Assembly: GCF_003576645.1 (NCBI RefSeq)
Contig: NC_044927.1
Location: 19,745,018-19,809,017 of the forward strand
DNA length: 64,000 nt
Direction: 5' to 3'
Source: Ipomoea triloba
Lineage: Eukaryota > Streptophyta > Magnoliopsida > Solanales > Convolvulaceae
Shown here: in pieces, positions 11,401 to 20,986 of the stretch
Layout of the letters: each line of letters opens with the position of its first letter
Numbering within the stretch: position 1 is the first letter of the stretch
Made by a program: the position numbers and the translations under genes
Notes under the pieces: generated by a model
The model's database searches: none
What the model saw: only the letters and a program-made list of their open reading frames with translations
What the model was told of the DNA's origin: nothing

Positions 11401-11896
11401 TTCCAAACTCCCTGTCGAAACCCTCGACAAAAGCCATGGCTTCCTGCGCCGACGCTGATACAGAAACCAGCGGGGCGGAAGCGTGGCCGTTGCGTCCAGA
11501 ATTGAGGCCGATCATGCCCAAAGAATACGAAAGAACGCCACTTGCTGCCCACACTCCAAGCCCAATTGCGCCCGAAACCAAACCTAGACTACCAGAAATG
11601 ATAGAGAACGGCAGTGTAACGAGTTTCCAAGCCAGACCAGGGGGCCCACCACCGCCGGCAACGAGCATCCCCGTTTCTCGGTGGTCTTGATTCGTACCCG
11701 CGTTGTACGAAGTTGAGTTGTCGATGGGTGGTTCAGAGCTGGTCGCCGCTTCGGAACGATTGTTCTCGGAGATGAAAGCGGAAATCGCTAGTTCGAGATC
11801 CCAGCCATGGGCGGACAGGATCTCCGTGCACAACTCGGAGTCTTCAACCCCAGTGATCGCTTTAAAATACGCCAGTTTATCAGCCATATCCCCCAT
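8455..11896 (-). CDS. PUX10: UBX domain protein, PUX10/FAF2 (UBXD8)-like
   Basis: Four exons, all phase 0: 11896-11099, 9580-9410, 9143-8940 and 8685-8455, with GT/AG borders, giving 467 residues; plant PUX10 has a similar length. N-terminal UBA-like domain (about 7-42, KLAYFKAITG...CTEILSAHGWDLELAISAF). A glycine-rich hydrophobic hairpin (about 89-131, including SGAIGLGVWAASGVLSYSLG) as used by UBXD8 and PUX10 to insert into lipid droplets or ER. A thioredoxin-like UAS domain (about 155-285). A charged Glu/Arg/Ala coiled coil in exons 2-3 (about 290-380). A C-terminal UBX domain with the p97-binding FPR loop (SNFPRTVYG). The family recruits CDC48/p97 to ubiquitinated proteins on lipid droplets such as oleosins. 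The start is the first ATG of the frame; a second ATG lies three codons on. The gene symbol is by family resemblance. Confidence 0.93.
9930..10083. repeat. Homopolymer runs in PUX10-like intron 1
   Basis: The 1.5 kb first intron (9581-11098) contains a C-run (about 9935-9946), a T-run (about 10012-10029) and an 18-base G-run (about 10065-10082) close together. Such tracts are prone to slippage and sequencing error. Confidence 0.8.
10660..10745. repeat. Intronic direct repeat, about 55 bp period
   Basis: The string agcagagagtgagagaattt occurs twice (about 10662 and 10711), each followed by aaaa(ta)gtgtc. It is a local tandem duplication inside intron 1. Confidence 0.7.
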
Positions 11897-12235
11897 TCTG
11901 AGAATTAGGGTTTTGATTACAGAGCTCTATATCTCTCTCTCCCCTCACCCCTGCTACTTGTTCGACGAAATGACGCTGTGGAAAAATCGAGAGATTATTA
12001 TGGTGGTGGTGTACAGAGGAGCAGTGCTGCCTCCCCGTCCCGCGGTGGGTTAATGGTGGTAGATGGGAGTTCTAATCTCGGAGACACGGAACGATAAGTT
12101 CCGGTTTTGACAGAAAAAACGCTTCTAACTGCCTCGAAACTTGCCTGCTTTGGATTATCGCAATCATTTTCAGTGTTGTTTCTGGAAAAAGCCAATATCA
12201 TTTGGGCCTCAAATAAGCCATTGGGCCAAATCACA
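11897..12235 (-). promoter_or_regulatory. 5' UTR and proximal promoter of the PUX10-like gene
   Basis: A CT-rich leader on the minus side (agagagagat read in reverse at about 11925-11945) lies just upstream of the ATG. About 310-330 nt upstream, two tgggcc motifs (12203-12208 and 12222-12227) sit 19 bp apart. TGGGCC/site II-type motifs are common in promoters of broadly expressed plant genes. No clear TATA box is seen, which fits a housekeeping gene. Confidence 0.5.
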
Positions 12236-12769
12236 TCTACCGATACCTGGGCAAATGGTATGTCAGCTATGTTTTAATTTCATTTTTCTCACGTATTAAA
12301 GTCGGTTTGAAAATCTAGGAAGGTTATTTTTTTGAATTTTTTTAGTATGTGGGTACTTATGAAGAAAATAAAGTCAAAAGAAAATATTTATTTTGATCAA
12401 CAAAAAAGTTATTTAATTTGACAAACATTTTCCAAGTTTTCAAATAGACCCTAATTTTATTATAGTAATACTGAAGTATCATTTTAATTATATTTTATGT
12501 ATTTGTTATCCAATGTATAAAATAGATTTATTATAGCAACATTAAAGTATCATTTTAATTTCAAAACACAATCATTTTACAATATACATGTCTATATGAG
12601 CTAGACTATTCAATATACATACAATATATTTATTATAGCAACATTAGAGTATAAGTTTATTTAATTATGTATGTGTGTGTGTAAATTTACTTTTCAATTT
12701 TATTTTATACACTAGATTCTAAAATATTTTTTAAAATATATTTCAAAATGCCGTGCCCATCCATGTATT
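12236..12769. repeat. AT-rich spacer with three diverged repeats
   Basis: Three similar blocks beginning tttattatag(c/t)aa and containing ttaaagtatcattttaatt-like sequence lie at about 12456, 12527 and 12628. Otherwise AT-rich with no gene. Confidence 0.5.
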
Positions 12770-12914
12770 ATGTATATAGGGTTGCACTCTCGTGCGAACT
12801 AACACCCAGATAAGAAATGAGAACGCTTCACAGCCGTCCACGTGTCCAGATCAACAAATCAGATGCAATTTAAAAAAAAAAAAAAGACGCGGTGGCATTT
12901 TCGTAAATAACTGG

Positions 12915-13440
12915 AACTTTGGTGCACCTAGTTTCACTTACAAGTGCACCTAGTTTCACTTATAAGTGCACCTAGTTTCACTTACAAGTGCACCTATTTT
13001 CGCACATATTTTCACTTACAAGTGCAAGTAATTTAACTTGCTAATATTCATGCATCTATTTTTGCAAATATTTTCACTTACAAATGCAAGTAATTTACCT
13101 TGTTAATACTCATGCACCTGGTGCAACCTAGGTGCACCTAGTTATAACATTAGGTGCACCTAGTATTGATGCTCAGTGTACAATTCACTTTCACCTGTAA
13201 TACATTTTACTTGCATCTGCAATACATTTTGCTTGCACTTGTGCAAGAATTTACTTTGTTAACATTCATGCACCTGGGTGCAACCTATGTGCACCTAGTT
13301 ATAACATTAGGTACACTTAGTATTAATGCTCATTGTACAATTTACTTGCACTTGTAATACATTTTACTTGCACGTGTGCACCTATTTTCACTTACAGGTG
13401 CAAGTAATTTACCTTGTTAGCAATTATGCACCTGGGTGCA
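12915..13440. repeat. Minisatellite of gcacctagtttcacttacaa units in the MULE
   Basis: Short units around gtgcacctag, tttcacttacaagtgc and aagtaattta(c)cttgttaa recur at least a dozen times with varying spacing. The first four are nearly perfect 24-mers (about 12922-12990); the later ones form longer composite units. There are no spacers of constant size. It resumes briefly after the nested MITE (14109-14120 and about 14222-14250), confirming that it predates that insertion. Confidence 0.8.
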
Positions 13441-13443
13441 CCT

Positions 13444-14108
13444 AGGGATGACAATTCAACCCGCCCCCGACGGGGAAAACCGATCCTCGCCCCGATGGGG
13501 GCGGGTTCGGGGAATTATTTCGGGGAACGGGGGCGGGGGTGGGGAAAAATTCCTAATCCCCGCGGGGAACGGGGAACGGGGACGGGGAGGGTATTCCACG
13601 CCCCGACCCCGACCCCGATCCCCGCTCCGTCCCCGATTCCCCGTATATTATTATGTTATATTATATATTATATATTATTCATATACAAAGTATATAAGAA
13701 ATTAAAAGTTAAAACCCTAGAAGTTCATTTGTTTTGTTATGTACTTATATTTGGACTTTGGACTTTGAAGGAGTTTGAAACAATTTAAAGTGTTTGGACA
13801 TTTTATGATTATGTATTTTTGTTTGAAAGTTTGAAACTTTGGATATTATAGTAATTTTAGAGTTTGGATATTTTAATTTTATTGATTTATGTATGTTGAA
13901 TTTTGACTTTGTTTAAGGATTCAATGCTTAGTTTCTTTTTTTATAATATTAGTTTTTTTTTAATTTACATAATTTAAAAAATCCCCGCGGGGATTCCCCG
14001 TCCTCGAAAAATCCCCGCGGGGACCGGGGACGGGGAATGGGGAGGGATTTCGGGGACGGGGACGGGGACCCCATTCCCCGTCCCCGCCCCGCCCCGTTGA
14101 CATCCCCA
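13444..14108. mobile_element. hAT-type MITE with GC-rich palindromic ends
   Basis: The 8 bp target duplication gtgcacct flanks it (13436-13443 and 14109-14116). The ends are inverted: agggatgacaa on the left, tggggatgtcaa on the reversed right. Both subterminal regions (about 13465-13640 and 13980-14090) are packed with cggggacgggg/ccccgcgggg units that can self-pair, around a 340 bp AT-rich core. There is no transposase. The 8 bp duplication and gggatgncaa ends fit the hAT superfamily. Apparent open frames across the ends are low-complexity artefacts. Confidence 0.85.
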
Positions 14109-14347
14109 GTGCACCTAGAGGAAGGATTAACTCGTCTGAGAACTGCCATTCGTGAATTTCTAATGATCGCCGTGTTCTGCATGCCTTGTACTTGAGTACA
14201 TTTTTTCCTTCTGTTGAGTTATAACATTACGCGCACCTAGTTATAACGTTATATGCAACTACATTCCGGACACGTGGCGCGCTGTGATTCGTCCGCAGTT
14301 CTCTCATGGGCGGCCAGTACGCACCAGAACGCGATCCTATGTATATA

Positions 14348-14689
14348 AGTCTATAATTAATTAATAAATAGTTAATAAGTTAACAAATAGTAACTAATAA
14401 ACAATAACTAGCTAGCAAGTGTTGTAATATAAATATAATAGTAATGGGTACTACCTTTTCTTTATCCCTTTCTTCAACTCACTCAAGGTTGTATTGTTGT
14501 GTATATATACATATTGAAGGATTAATAAAAGTAACTTTTGGATAAGATTAGAGGCGGATTTGACATCTAGTGAGTGAAAGATATGAACTTGAGTTTCCTA
14601 ACAAATTGAAGCTGGGATGGAGAATTTAGATTAAACCTATGGCAAAATATGCAAATGGGGTGCAAGGAGTCTGCAACATAAGTCCAAGA
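14348..14689. other. AT-rich spacer
   Basis: Short ttaataa(g) repeats at about 14352-14402; otherwise nothing until LINE similarity begins near 14690. Confidence 0.5.
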
Positions 14690-15624
14690 GCAAGTGCATC
14701 GAATGCTTGGAGGGAAATTGTTAAGGCCAATAAAGTATATCCAGTCTTGACCAAGGCTTATGTAAATAAGTAGGAAATGGTGAAGGATCGGAACTAGTTT
14801 TTGGTATAATAGGTGGGTTCTTAATACCTTGGTCAGTTAGCCCCCTAAAAGATCGGAGTTGGTGCCAATAAACAAGTCGGATTACATCCATGGGGGGATA
14901 GTGGCGAGCATGTGGACAACATGCATAGGGTGGAAATGGGATCTCTTTGGGGATGCTCTGCCGAAGGCTATCAAAAGGGAGCTGGAGTTTCAGAACTTAT
15001 GGAGTTATAATGTCACGGGTAAGTTCTCAGTTAAGTCTGCATATGAACTTGCTAATTGTGACAGTCTCGACATGTAGGATGACTGATGGAGAGGATATGG
15101 ATGCTTAAAGTGCCTAACAAAATGAGGGCATTTTTGTGGCTTGCTCGACATGAGAGACTGACTTGTAACACATAAAGAAAGATCAGATCAAAGGAGACGC
15201 CTAGTGATGATGGACAATTGCCCATATTGCATTGATAAATCAGAGACGATGGAGCATCGCCTACAACATACAATGCCCAAGCATTAAGCGAATTTGGAAC
15301 AACATGATTAGCCCACTCGAGCGTAATTCAAAGGTGTGAGACCTTGAGTTTCAAACAGTACATTGGCTTGACTCCAACATAGCAGGGAAAACTCAGACGT
15401 CACATGGAGAGGATTGGTTGGCTGGCAAAACAAAGTGGCGGATACTCTTGTAAAATGGGAAAAACTCAACCGAAAAATTGAAGAGATTTTGAGAGCCCAC
15501 CAAGGGAGATTTGTGAATTATTGAAAGATGACAAGCTTGGTTGCGGCTAGGCAAAACATGCTTTTGTGAAGAATCTCTCTTGAGGTCTTGGTGTGTCCTC
15601 CCCTACATTTCGATTTAAAAAAAA
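14690..15624 (+). pseudogene. 5'-truncated, decayed LINE (ORF2 C-terminal part)
   Basis: The plus strand encodes NAWREIVKANK (near 14715), then GWKWDLFGDALPKAIKRELE and NVTGKFSVKSAYELAN (14930-15060), then LKVPNKMRAFLWLARHERLT (about 15100-15165). These follow the same order as the region before and through the zf-RVT domain of the intact LINE ORF2 at 16.8-21.0 kb (SNAWKGI..., SGWKWHKLIG..., VGSFSVSSAYKLAS, LKVPTKICTFLWLAKHNRI). Stops and frame changes break it throughout. A 10-base A-run at 15615-15624 looks like the retroposition tail and fixes the 3' end. The truncation point near 14630-14690 was not resolved. Confidence 0.75.
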
Positions 15625-16344
15625 AAGGGTAGTTTTTCAAAATTATTACATTTGAGTTCTCTTTTTCTTTCTACTTAGCTATTCTATATATCCTATTATT
15701 CTTGCGCATAAATTACCTACTATTACTATACAACTATCTTAATAGACTTGGGTTAATGGAAGACCAAATTATAACAATAAGTAACAACCTAGTAATAAAA
15801 TAACTCAATAAACTAAAATACCTAATAAAATAAACAAAATTATAATAACGAGTCTTCTTGGCTAATGAATTATATTGCGCTGCACATGCATAGTTTTTAT
15901 GCGAGTTGGGCTCACCTAGACCACTATAATCTTTGGATTAAAAGATGTCCTAGCCCATGACCAATGTGGACGGGTACTGTAGTGGATGAGTGGATCGACT
16001 TAGTTCAATTTAATTTATTTGTGGTGTCTAGTTACAAACTTACTATTATGGATAAATGACGATGAGTTAAAAGTGAGTTGAGAAGGACTTAGATCCGTTG
16101 CTTGGTCCACCCTTATACTTTTTTTCACCCATTCCGACTCGCAATGGGTGGAGCTTTTTGAAACTCACCTTAGCCCCACAAGATGCAAACAACGCAACCC
16201 ACTACAAGTTTGCTTTTTTAAGACCCACCAACCACTCTCACAAAAAAAAAATAAAAAAAATCAATCCATATGGAATGAATTCGGATTTATAGGAATTGTC
16301 ATCCCTAGTTACAATGTTGGTAGAATATATATCTATCCAATTGT
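15625..16344. other. Spacer with a possible old hAT MITE
   Basis: AT-rich at first. From about 16038 to 16302 a possible decayed hAT MITE: it ends in ggaattgtcatcccta (like the 13.4-14.1 kb MITE) and is followed by gttacaat, while gttacaaa precedes the putative left end (7 of 8 bases). The left terminal repeat is not recognisable, so this is weak. No gene seen. Confidence 0.35.
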
Positions 16345-16439
16345 TATACAGTGGACCATGGTCCAAAAATGACATCGTTTCTTTAAGTAAAGAAACAAAG
16401 ACCGTTATATTTAACTAATCTCGTATTTATGATGTGTGC

Positions 16440-16657
16440 TCAAAATAAATGAAGCTATAATGTATCTAAAATGAAACTGAATAACATGTCTCACATATTG
16501 AGTGTATATGGTCAAATGAAACTGTAGTAGAATTAAAATAATACTTTAGTTGTGTTGTAATAAAACTATAGTGTATCTAAAATGAAACTGAATAACATAT
16601 CTCATATATTGAGTGTATATTATCAAATGAAACTGTAGTTGAATTAAAATGATACTT
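16440..16657. repeat. Tandem array of about 113 bp units, left part
   Basis: Units built on gtatctaaaatgaaactgaa, cacatattgagtgtatat and atcaaatgaaactgtagt repeat at about 16450 and 16563. The array continues beyond the LINE at 22754-22930 with two more diverged units. It forms the interior of the TIR element and was the landing site of both retroposons. Confidence 0.8.
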
Positions 16658-16781
16658 TTTTTTAGTACTACTGACTCTGTTACAATGTAGTATCTGTTCA
16701 TAGCTACTATCTCAACCTACTGAAGCACAACGAGTCAACAGTTGCTTCCACTGAGGCTCGAACCCACTCTCATCATCCATG
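16658..16781 (-). mobile_element. 5'-truncated SINE (minus orientation)
   Basis: On the minus strand it reads ATGATGAGAGTGGGTTCGAG (B box GGTTCGAGCCTC), then TTGTGCTTCAGTAGG, and ends in an A-tail (T-run 16656-16663 on the plus strand). The block after the B box is shared with the SINE at 6.95-7.05 kb. The A box is missing, so it is 5'-truncated. The target string taaaatgatactt flanks it at 16645-16657 and 16782-16794. Confidence 0.75.
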
Positions 16782-16847
16782 TAAAATGATACTTTTTTTT
16801 TAGATCAATAGGAAGGGGGGCACCCAGACGATACAAGTGAGAAAGGA

Positions 16848-19800
16848 TTACACCCATTGACGCCATGAAGGCACACCAAATGCATCATCATTGATGGCAT
16901 CTAACATCACAGCAAGAGGTTGCTGGAGGATATAAGTCCCTCTATCCATACTACCAGTTTTCCGTGCCAACAAGTCAGCTGGCTTATTTTGCTCCCGTGC
17001 TATGTGTTGTAGCCTCCAATCTTCAAGCTTCAGGAGTTCACGTTTGCATGCAGAGAGAATATTGTCTGCTACCATGTCAACTTTCCTTCTGCTGGTTATG
17101 CCTTCAATTATCTCAATAGAGTCCCCTTCAAGAATAATATGTCTATGTCCCAGAGCTTGCGCAAATTGGATAGCTTTGAGGAGTGCCCAAGCTTCAGCAC
17201 TTTGGGCAGAACACGATCCTATGCTGTGCAAGAATCCACCTAACCAGTTGCCTTGGTCGTCTATGGCTAATCCACCACAACCGGCTTTTTGATCCAACGA
17301 GCTTGAGCTCCCATCAAAATTAATCTTTACCCAATCTTTCGGGGGTTTGACCCATTTTAGTTGCCTCCATACTCTTGGAGCAGAGTTTTCGGCTGGTCCC
17401 TTATCTCTGAGGAATGCCTTATTGATATCCTCAATCTGTGTTATGATCCACTGTATTTTGACACTCAGGGGTCTGGTAGTGTTATTAAAGACAAAATCAT
17501 TTCGCCATTTCCACAACCACCATGTCGTAGTTGCAAAGATAACACTTTGGTTTCGATTTCGGTGGGGATTACCGAAGCCATTTATACCCGCATTAAGCCA
17601 TTGCGGATATTGTTGGTTCCAGAGTGTTGTTTGAATATTCCGCATAAGACCATCCCATACCTCTCTCGCTGCTATGCATTTCCGTAGAATGTGGTCTGAA
17701 TCTTCGATATCAGCTTGATAGTATTTGCACCTTGCATCATTTGATAAACCCCGCTTTACTCTATTTGCATTGGTCATAATTCTGTTATGCTTTGCTAGCC
17801 ATAAGAAAGTGCAGATCTTGGTTGGTACCTTGAGCTTCCAAATTGCACTCCAAGTATTGTCTGTGCTAGTAGATGGGGTATTTGATGCTAGCTTATAGGC
17901 AGAGGAAACAGAGAAGGATCCTACACTTCCGTCACCCCAACCAATAACATCATCAGCTTTTTCGTTTTCGCACAGTACTACAACAGCGAGTTGGTTCAGT
18001 GTCTCTGATGGAAGAATACCAATAAGTTTGTGCCATTTCCAGCCTGATTGGCTTGACCAATACTCAATTACCCGTTTGTTCAAGTCCAGAGGAGGGATAG
18101 GTTCTGAGGCATCCTGGACCAAAGGACGATGGCTGATCCAGGAATCCAACCAGAATTGCGTTTGTTTACCATTCTTTACAATCTTCCTACATCCCTTAAC
18201 CAAGATAGGGGTAGTCTCTAGGATGCCCTTCCACGCATTTGACATTTTGGCTCTTGATTTCCATGCATGCAGGTCGCCATTTCCATGCGTGTATTTAGCC
18301 TTCATGATTTCGATCCAGAGGCTATCTTCGTTATTCATTAGTTTCCAACCCAGTTTGGCTAGTAAGGCAAGATTCATTTGATTCAATTTCCGAATGCCTA
18401 ACCCTCCATGAGATTTTTCTTGGGTCACTGATTCCCAATTCACTAGATTACACTTCCTTTCACCTTCCACTGCTCCCCATAGGAAGTTACGTGACAATTT
18501 TTCTAGAGCAGTTGTCACGCCATGGGGTAATCTAGTGGTCTGCATGACATAGTTTGGGATGGTTGATAATACTAACTGAACAAGAACTTGCCTGCCAGCG
18601 AGGGAGAGGGTTTTCATTTTCCATCCTGCTAGTCTACTTTGGACTCTTGAAATCAAATCTGCAAAAGAGTCCGTCTTGAGCCTCCCATGGATGGAAGGAA
18701 TGCCTAAGTGTTTGCCCATATCGTCTACCTTAGGAATCCCCAAGTTGCCACTGATTGCTTGTTGAATGGCCAGGTCAGTGTTTTTAGAGAAATAAATTGA
18801 CGACTTTGAGTAGCTAATACGTTGCCCGGATTGGTTGCAAAATTTAGTTAGGCACTTTTTTATGATCGTAGCTTGATGCAGAGATGCCTCCCCAAAAAGT
18901 ACTAGATCGTCTGCAAAGAACAGGTGTGTGACAACAGGTCCAGTTCTTGTAATCTTAATTCCTTTCCACACACCCTCAGTGACTGCCTGTTCAATGAGGT
19001 GGCTGAGTGTCTCTATACATAACACGAACAGGAGCGGGGAGATAGGATCCCCTTGCCGAATTCCGCGACGGGGTCTGAACCATTCCGACTTCCTACCATT
19101 ACAAGATACTGACAGACGCGAGGTGGAGACACATGCCATAATATTTCGAATCCAAGATTGGTTAAATCCGATGTCTGACAATACCCAACGCAGAAAGTTC
19201 CATGAGAGCTTATCATAAGCTTTTTCTAGATCGAGTTTCAATACCATCCAACCTTCTTTACCTTGTTTTGCCCTCATCGAGTTAAGGACTTCTTGGTAAA
19301 CTAGGGAGTTATCTGTAATCTGTCTTCCTGGTACGAAGCTTGTCTGGTGAGGGCCTACCAATTTGCCCACGATACTTTTGAGTCTCGTTGTCATAGCTTT
19401 AGTTAAGATCTTGTAAGAGACATTGCAGAGACCAATAGGGCGGAATTGGGATGCAAGCTCCGGGCTGGGTACTTTTGGAATCAGCGATAGGATTGTATCA
19501 TTGCAGTTTTCCGGCAGTAGTCCAGTGTTGAAGAAGTCTAGAGCGAATCGAATCAGGCTTTCTTTAACAGTATTCCACGACCACTGGTAGAAACCGGCAT
19601 GTAAGCCATCAGGCCCTGGAGCCTTAAACGGGGCCATGTCAAAAAGCACTTGCTGGATTTCTTCCGGTGAAAATACTTTGTTAACTTCCAGCCAATCGGT
19701 CGAATCTAGTTTCGGGAAACAACCACTTTGAATGTCATGGTTCGAATTTCTTTCTTCCTCTGAGAAGAGCTCAATGTAGTAACTACGTAGTTGATTCAGA

Positions 19801-20963
19801 ATCCCTTGCTCTTCAAAGATCCAATTGCCAGAGTTATCCTTTATTCTCTTGATTACAGATGACGATTTGCGAACCGCAGTGGACACATGGTAGAAGCGTG
19901 TATTTCTATCACCGGAGGTAATCAAGTCCTCTCTTGACCTTTGAAACCAAAGAAGTTCTTCCTGCCTGAGGATTTCATCAAGCTCGTCACGAAGTCTCCG
20001 GTCAAGTTTGATAAGGTCGGATTTGTAGTGAAAAGATAAGCTACGTTGGATCCCACTCAATCTTGAAAGTACACGTCTTTTCCTTTGGAATATGTTTCCA
20101 AATGTGTGCTTGTTCCATGCGTCTAACTCTTTTGCAATGTTCTGTTTATTATTCTCGAGGTGCTCGTCATTCCGCCAGATTCGTTGGACACAGGATTGAA
20201 AGTCAGGGTGTAGGCACCATGCTGCATTGAATCTGAACTGTCTATAGGGGTTGTTTTGGGCTGGTTTTGCCAGTTGAACTAATAGTGGAGCATGGTCTGA
20301 ATTGACTATAGGTAGGTGTAGGACTTCTGCATCTGGGAAGTTGATTCTCCAATCAATGTTACAGAGGGCCCTATCCAGTCGAGCGACTTTGAAAGTGGGG
20401 GAACCACAACCTCGCATCCAAGTGAACCTAGGACCAGAATATCCAAGGTCTGTTAGACCCTCGCGAAAAATCCACTCTTGGAAACTTGCACAACGTGAAA
20501 AGAGAAAAGAATCAGTGTTGTTAGTTTCATCCCTACTTATTACGGAGTTGTAATCTCCTATTGATAACCAAGGTCCTTGAAGATTCAAGCTCTGCTGAGA
20601 GAGGTCTGAAAAAAGTTTCCTCCTTAGGGAAAGGTTAGGACTCCCGTACACAACAGAGAGCATCCATGGAGCAGCATTGTTGTGGGAAACTTGTAGCACA
20701 ACAAACTGGGGGTGAGTATGAAGAATTTCAAGGTGGGTATTTGTTTTCCACAGCACCCAAATGCCACCCGAGAAGCCTACAACCTCTACACGTAGCCACT
20801 CATCAAAACCAATTGCAGTACATATTTTGTCTGCATGGTCACCTGAGACCTTCGGTTCGAGGAGACAAACAATGTCAGGATTATGTACACATAACAAAAA
20901 TTTAAGAGAGCGGCGAAACGGGGCTGATGCCGCCCCTTGACAGTTCCAAGTAAAGAGCTTCAT
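16848..20963 (-). CDS. LINE ORF2: AP endonuclease, reverse transcriptase, zf-RVT and RNase H
   Basis: An uninterrupted frame of 1371 codons. I take the ATG at 20963 (MKLFTWNCQGA), the usual start of plant L1 ORF2; an open extension to 20990 has only TTG. Domains in order: apurinic endonuclease (1 to about 225: LLEPK, IGDYNSV, SDHAPLL); reverse transcriptase (about 440-710: FRPIGLCNVSYKI, FVPGRQITDN, LDLEKAYDKL, RQGDPISP, catalytic FADD); a zf-RVT zinc segment (about 1085-1160); RNase H (about 1240-1365: NFDGS, AEAW, EGDS, NKPAD). ORF2 nicks target DNA and primes reverse transcription from the nick. In zf-RVT the usual CxxC reads CKYY, so one zinc ligand is lost. ORF1 stops 24 bases upstream of this ATG, so the two are adjacent on one RNA. 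Confidence 0.95.
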   Translation of the reverse strand: MKLFTWNCQGAASAPFRRSLKFLLCVHNPDIVCLLEPKVSGDHADKICTAIGFDEWLRVEVVGFSGGIWVLWKTNTHLEILHTHPQFVVLQVSHNNAAPWMLSVVYGSPNLSLRRKLFSDLSQQSLNLQGPWLSIGDYNSVISRDETNNTDSFLFSRCASFQEWIFREGLTDLGYSGPRFTWMRGCGSPTFKVARLDRALCNIDWRINFPDAEVLHLPIVNSDHAPLLVQLAKPAQNNPYRQFRFNAAWCLHPDFQSCVQRIWRNDEHLENNKQNIAKELDAWNKHTFGNIFQRKRRVLSRLSGIQRSLSFHYKSDLIKLDRRLRDELDEILRQEELLWFQRSREDLITSGDRNTRFYHVSTAVRKSSSVIKRIKDNSGNWIFEEQGILNQLRSYYIELFSEEERNSNHDIQSGCFPKLDSTDWLEVNKVFSPEEIQQVLFDMAPFKAPGPDGLHAGFYQWSWNTVKESLIRFALDFFNTGLLPENCNDTILSLIPKVPSPELASQFRPIGLCNVSYKILTKAMTTRLKSIVGKLVGPHQTSFVPGRQITDNSLVYQEVLNSMRAKQGKEGWMVLKLDLEKAYDKLSWNFLRWVLSDIGFNQSWIRNIMACVSTSRLSVSCNGRKSEWFRPRRGIRQGDPISPLLFVLCIETLSHLIEQAVTEGVWKGIKITRTGPVVTHLFFADDLVLFGEASLHQATIIKKCLTKFCNQSGQRISYSKSSIYFSKNTDLAIQQAISGNLGIPKVDDMGKHLGIPSIHGRLKTDSFADLISRVQSRLAGWKMKTLSLAGRQVLVQLVLSTIPNYVMQTTRLPHGVTTALEKLSRNFLWGAVEGERKCNLVNWESVTQEKSHGGLGIRKLNQMNLALLAKLGWKLMNNEDSLWIEIMKAKYTHGNGDLHAWKSRAKMSNAWKGILETTPILVKGCRKIVKNGKQTQFWLDSWISHRPLVQDASEPIPPLDLNKRVIEYWSSQSGWKWHKLIGILPSETLNQLAVVVLCENEKADDVIGWGDGSVGSFSVSSAYKLASNTPSTSTDNTWSAIWKLKVPTKICTFLWLAKHNRIMTNANRVKRGLSNDARCKYYQADIEDSDHILRKCIAAREVWDGLMRNIQTTLWNQQYPQWLNAGINGFGNPHRNRNQSVIFATTTWWLWKWRNDFVFNNTTRPLSVKIQWIITQIEDINKAFLRDKGPAENSAPRVWRQLKWVKPPKDWVKINFDGSSSSLDQKAGCGGLAIDDQGNWLGGFLHSIGSCSAQSAEAWALLKAIQFAQALGHRHIILEGDSIEIIEGITSRRKVDMVADNILSACKRELLKLEDWRLQHIAREQNKPADLLARKTGSMDRGTYILQQPLAVMLDAINDDAFGVPSWRQWV

Positions 20964-20986
20964 GGAAAAATAAAAGAGATAAAAGC

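Larger units (their letters stand above)
12779..14338. mobile_element. Non-autonomous Mutator-like element (MULE) with about 70 bp TIRs
   Basis: A 9 bp target duplication, atgtatata, flanks it exactly (12770-12778 and 14339-14347). The left end (gggttgcactctcgtgcga...) and the reverse complement of the right end (aggatcgcgttctggtgcgt...) match over about 70 bp, best at their inner edge, where both read cacgtgtcc. The 9 bp duplication and long TIRs define a MULE. It has no coding capacity. About half is a tgcacctag minisatellite, and a hAT-type MITE is nested inside. Without the nested insert it is about 890 bp. Confidence 0.88.

Noticed and set aside
12915..13440. CRISPR-like regularly spaced repeats
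   Set aside because: Spacing is irregular, units merge, and the context is a plant MULE; it is a minisatellite.
13414..13788. Pro/Gly/Arg-rich open frames
   Set aside because: They arise from cggggacgggg repeats at the end of a hAT MITE.
15625..16302. Confident hAT MITE call at 16038-16302
   Set aside because: Only the right end and a 7-of-8 duplication support it; the left end is not recognisable, so it is left as a low-confidence note.
17002..20553. Several plus-strand open frames over 90 codons
   Set aside because: They lie opposite the intact LINE ORF2 and are shadows of it.
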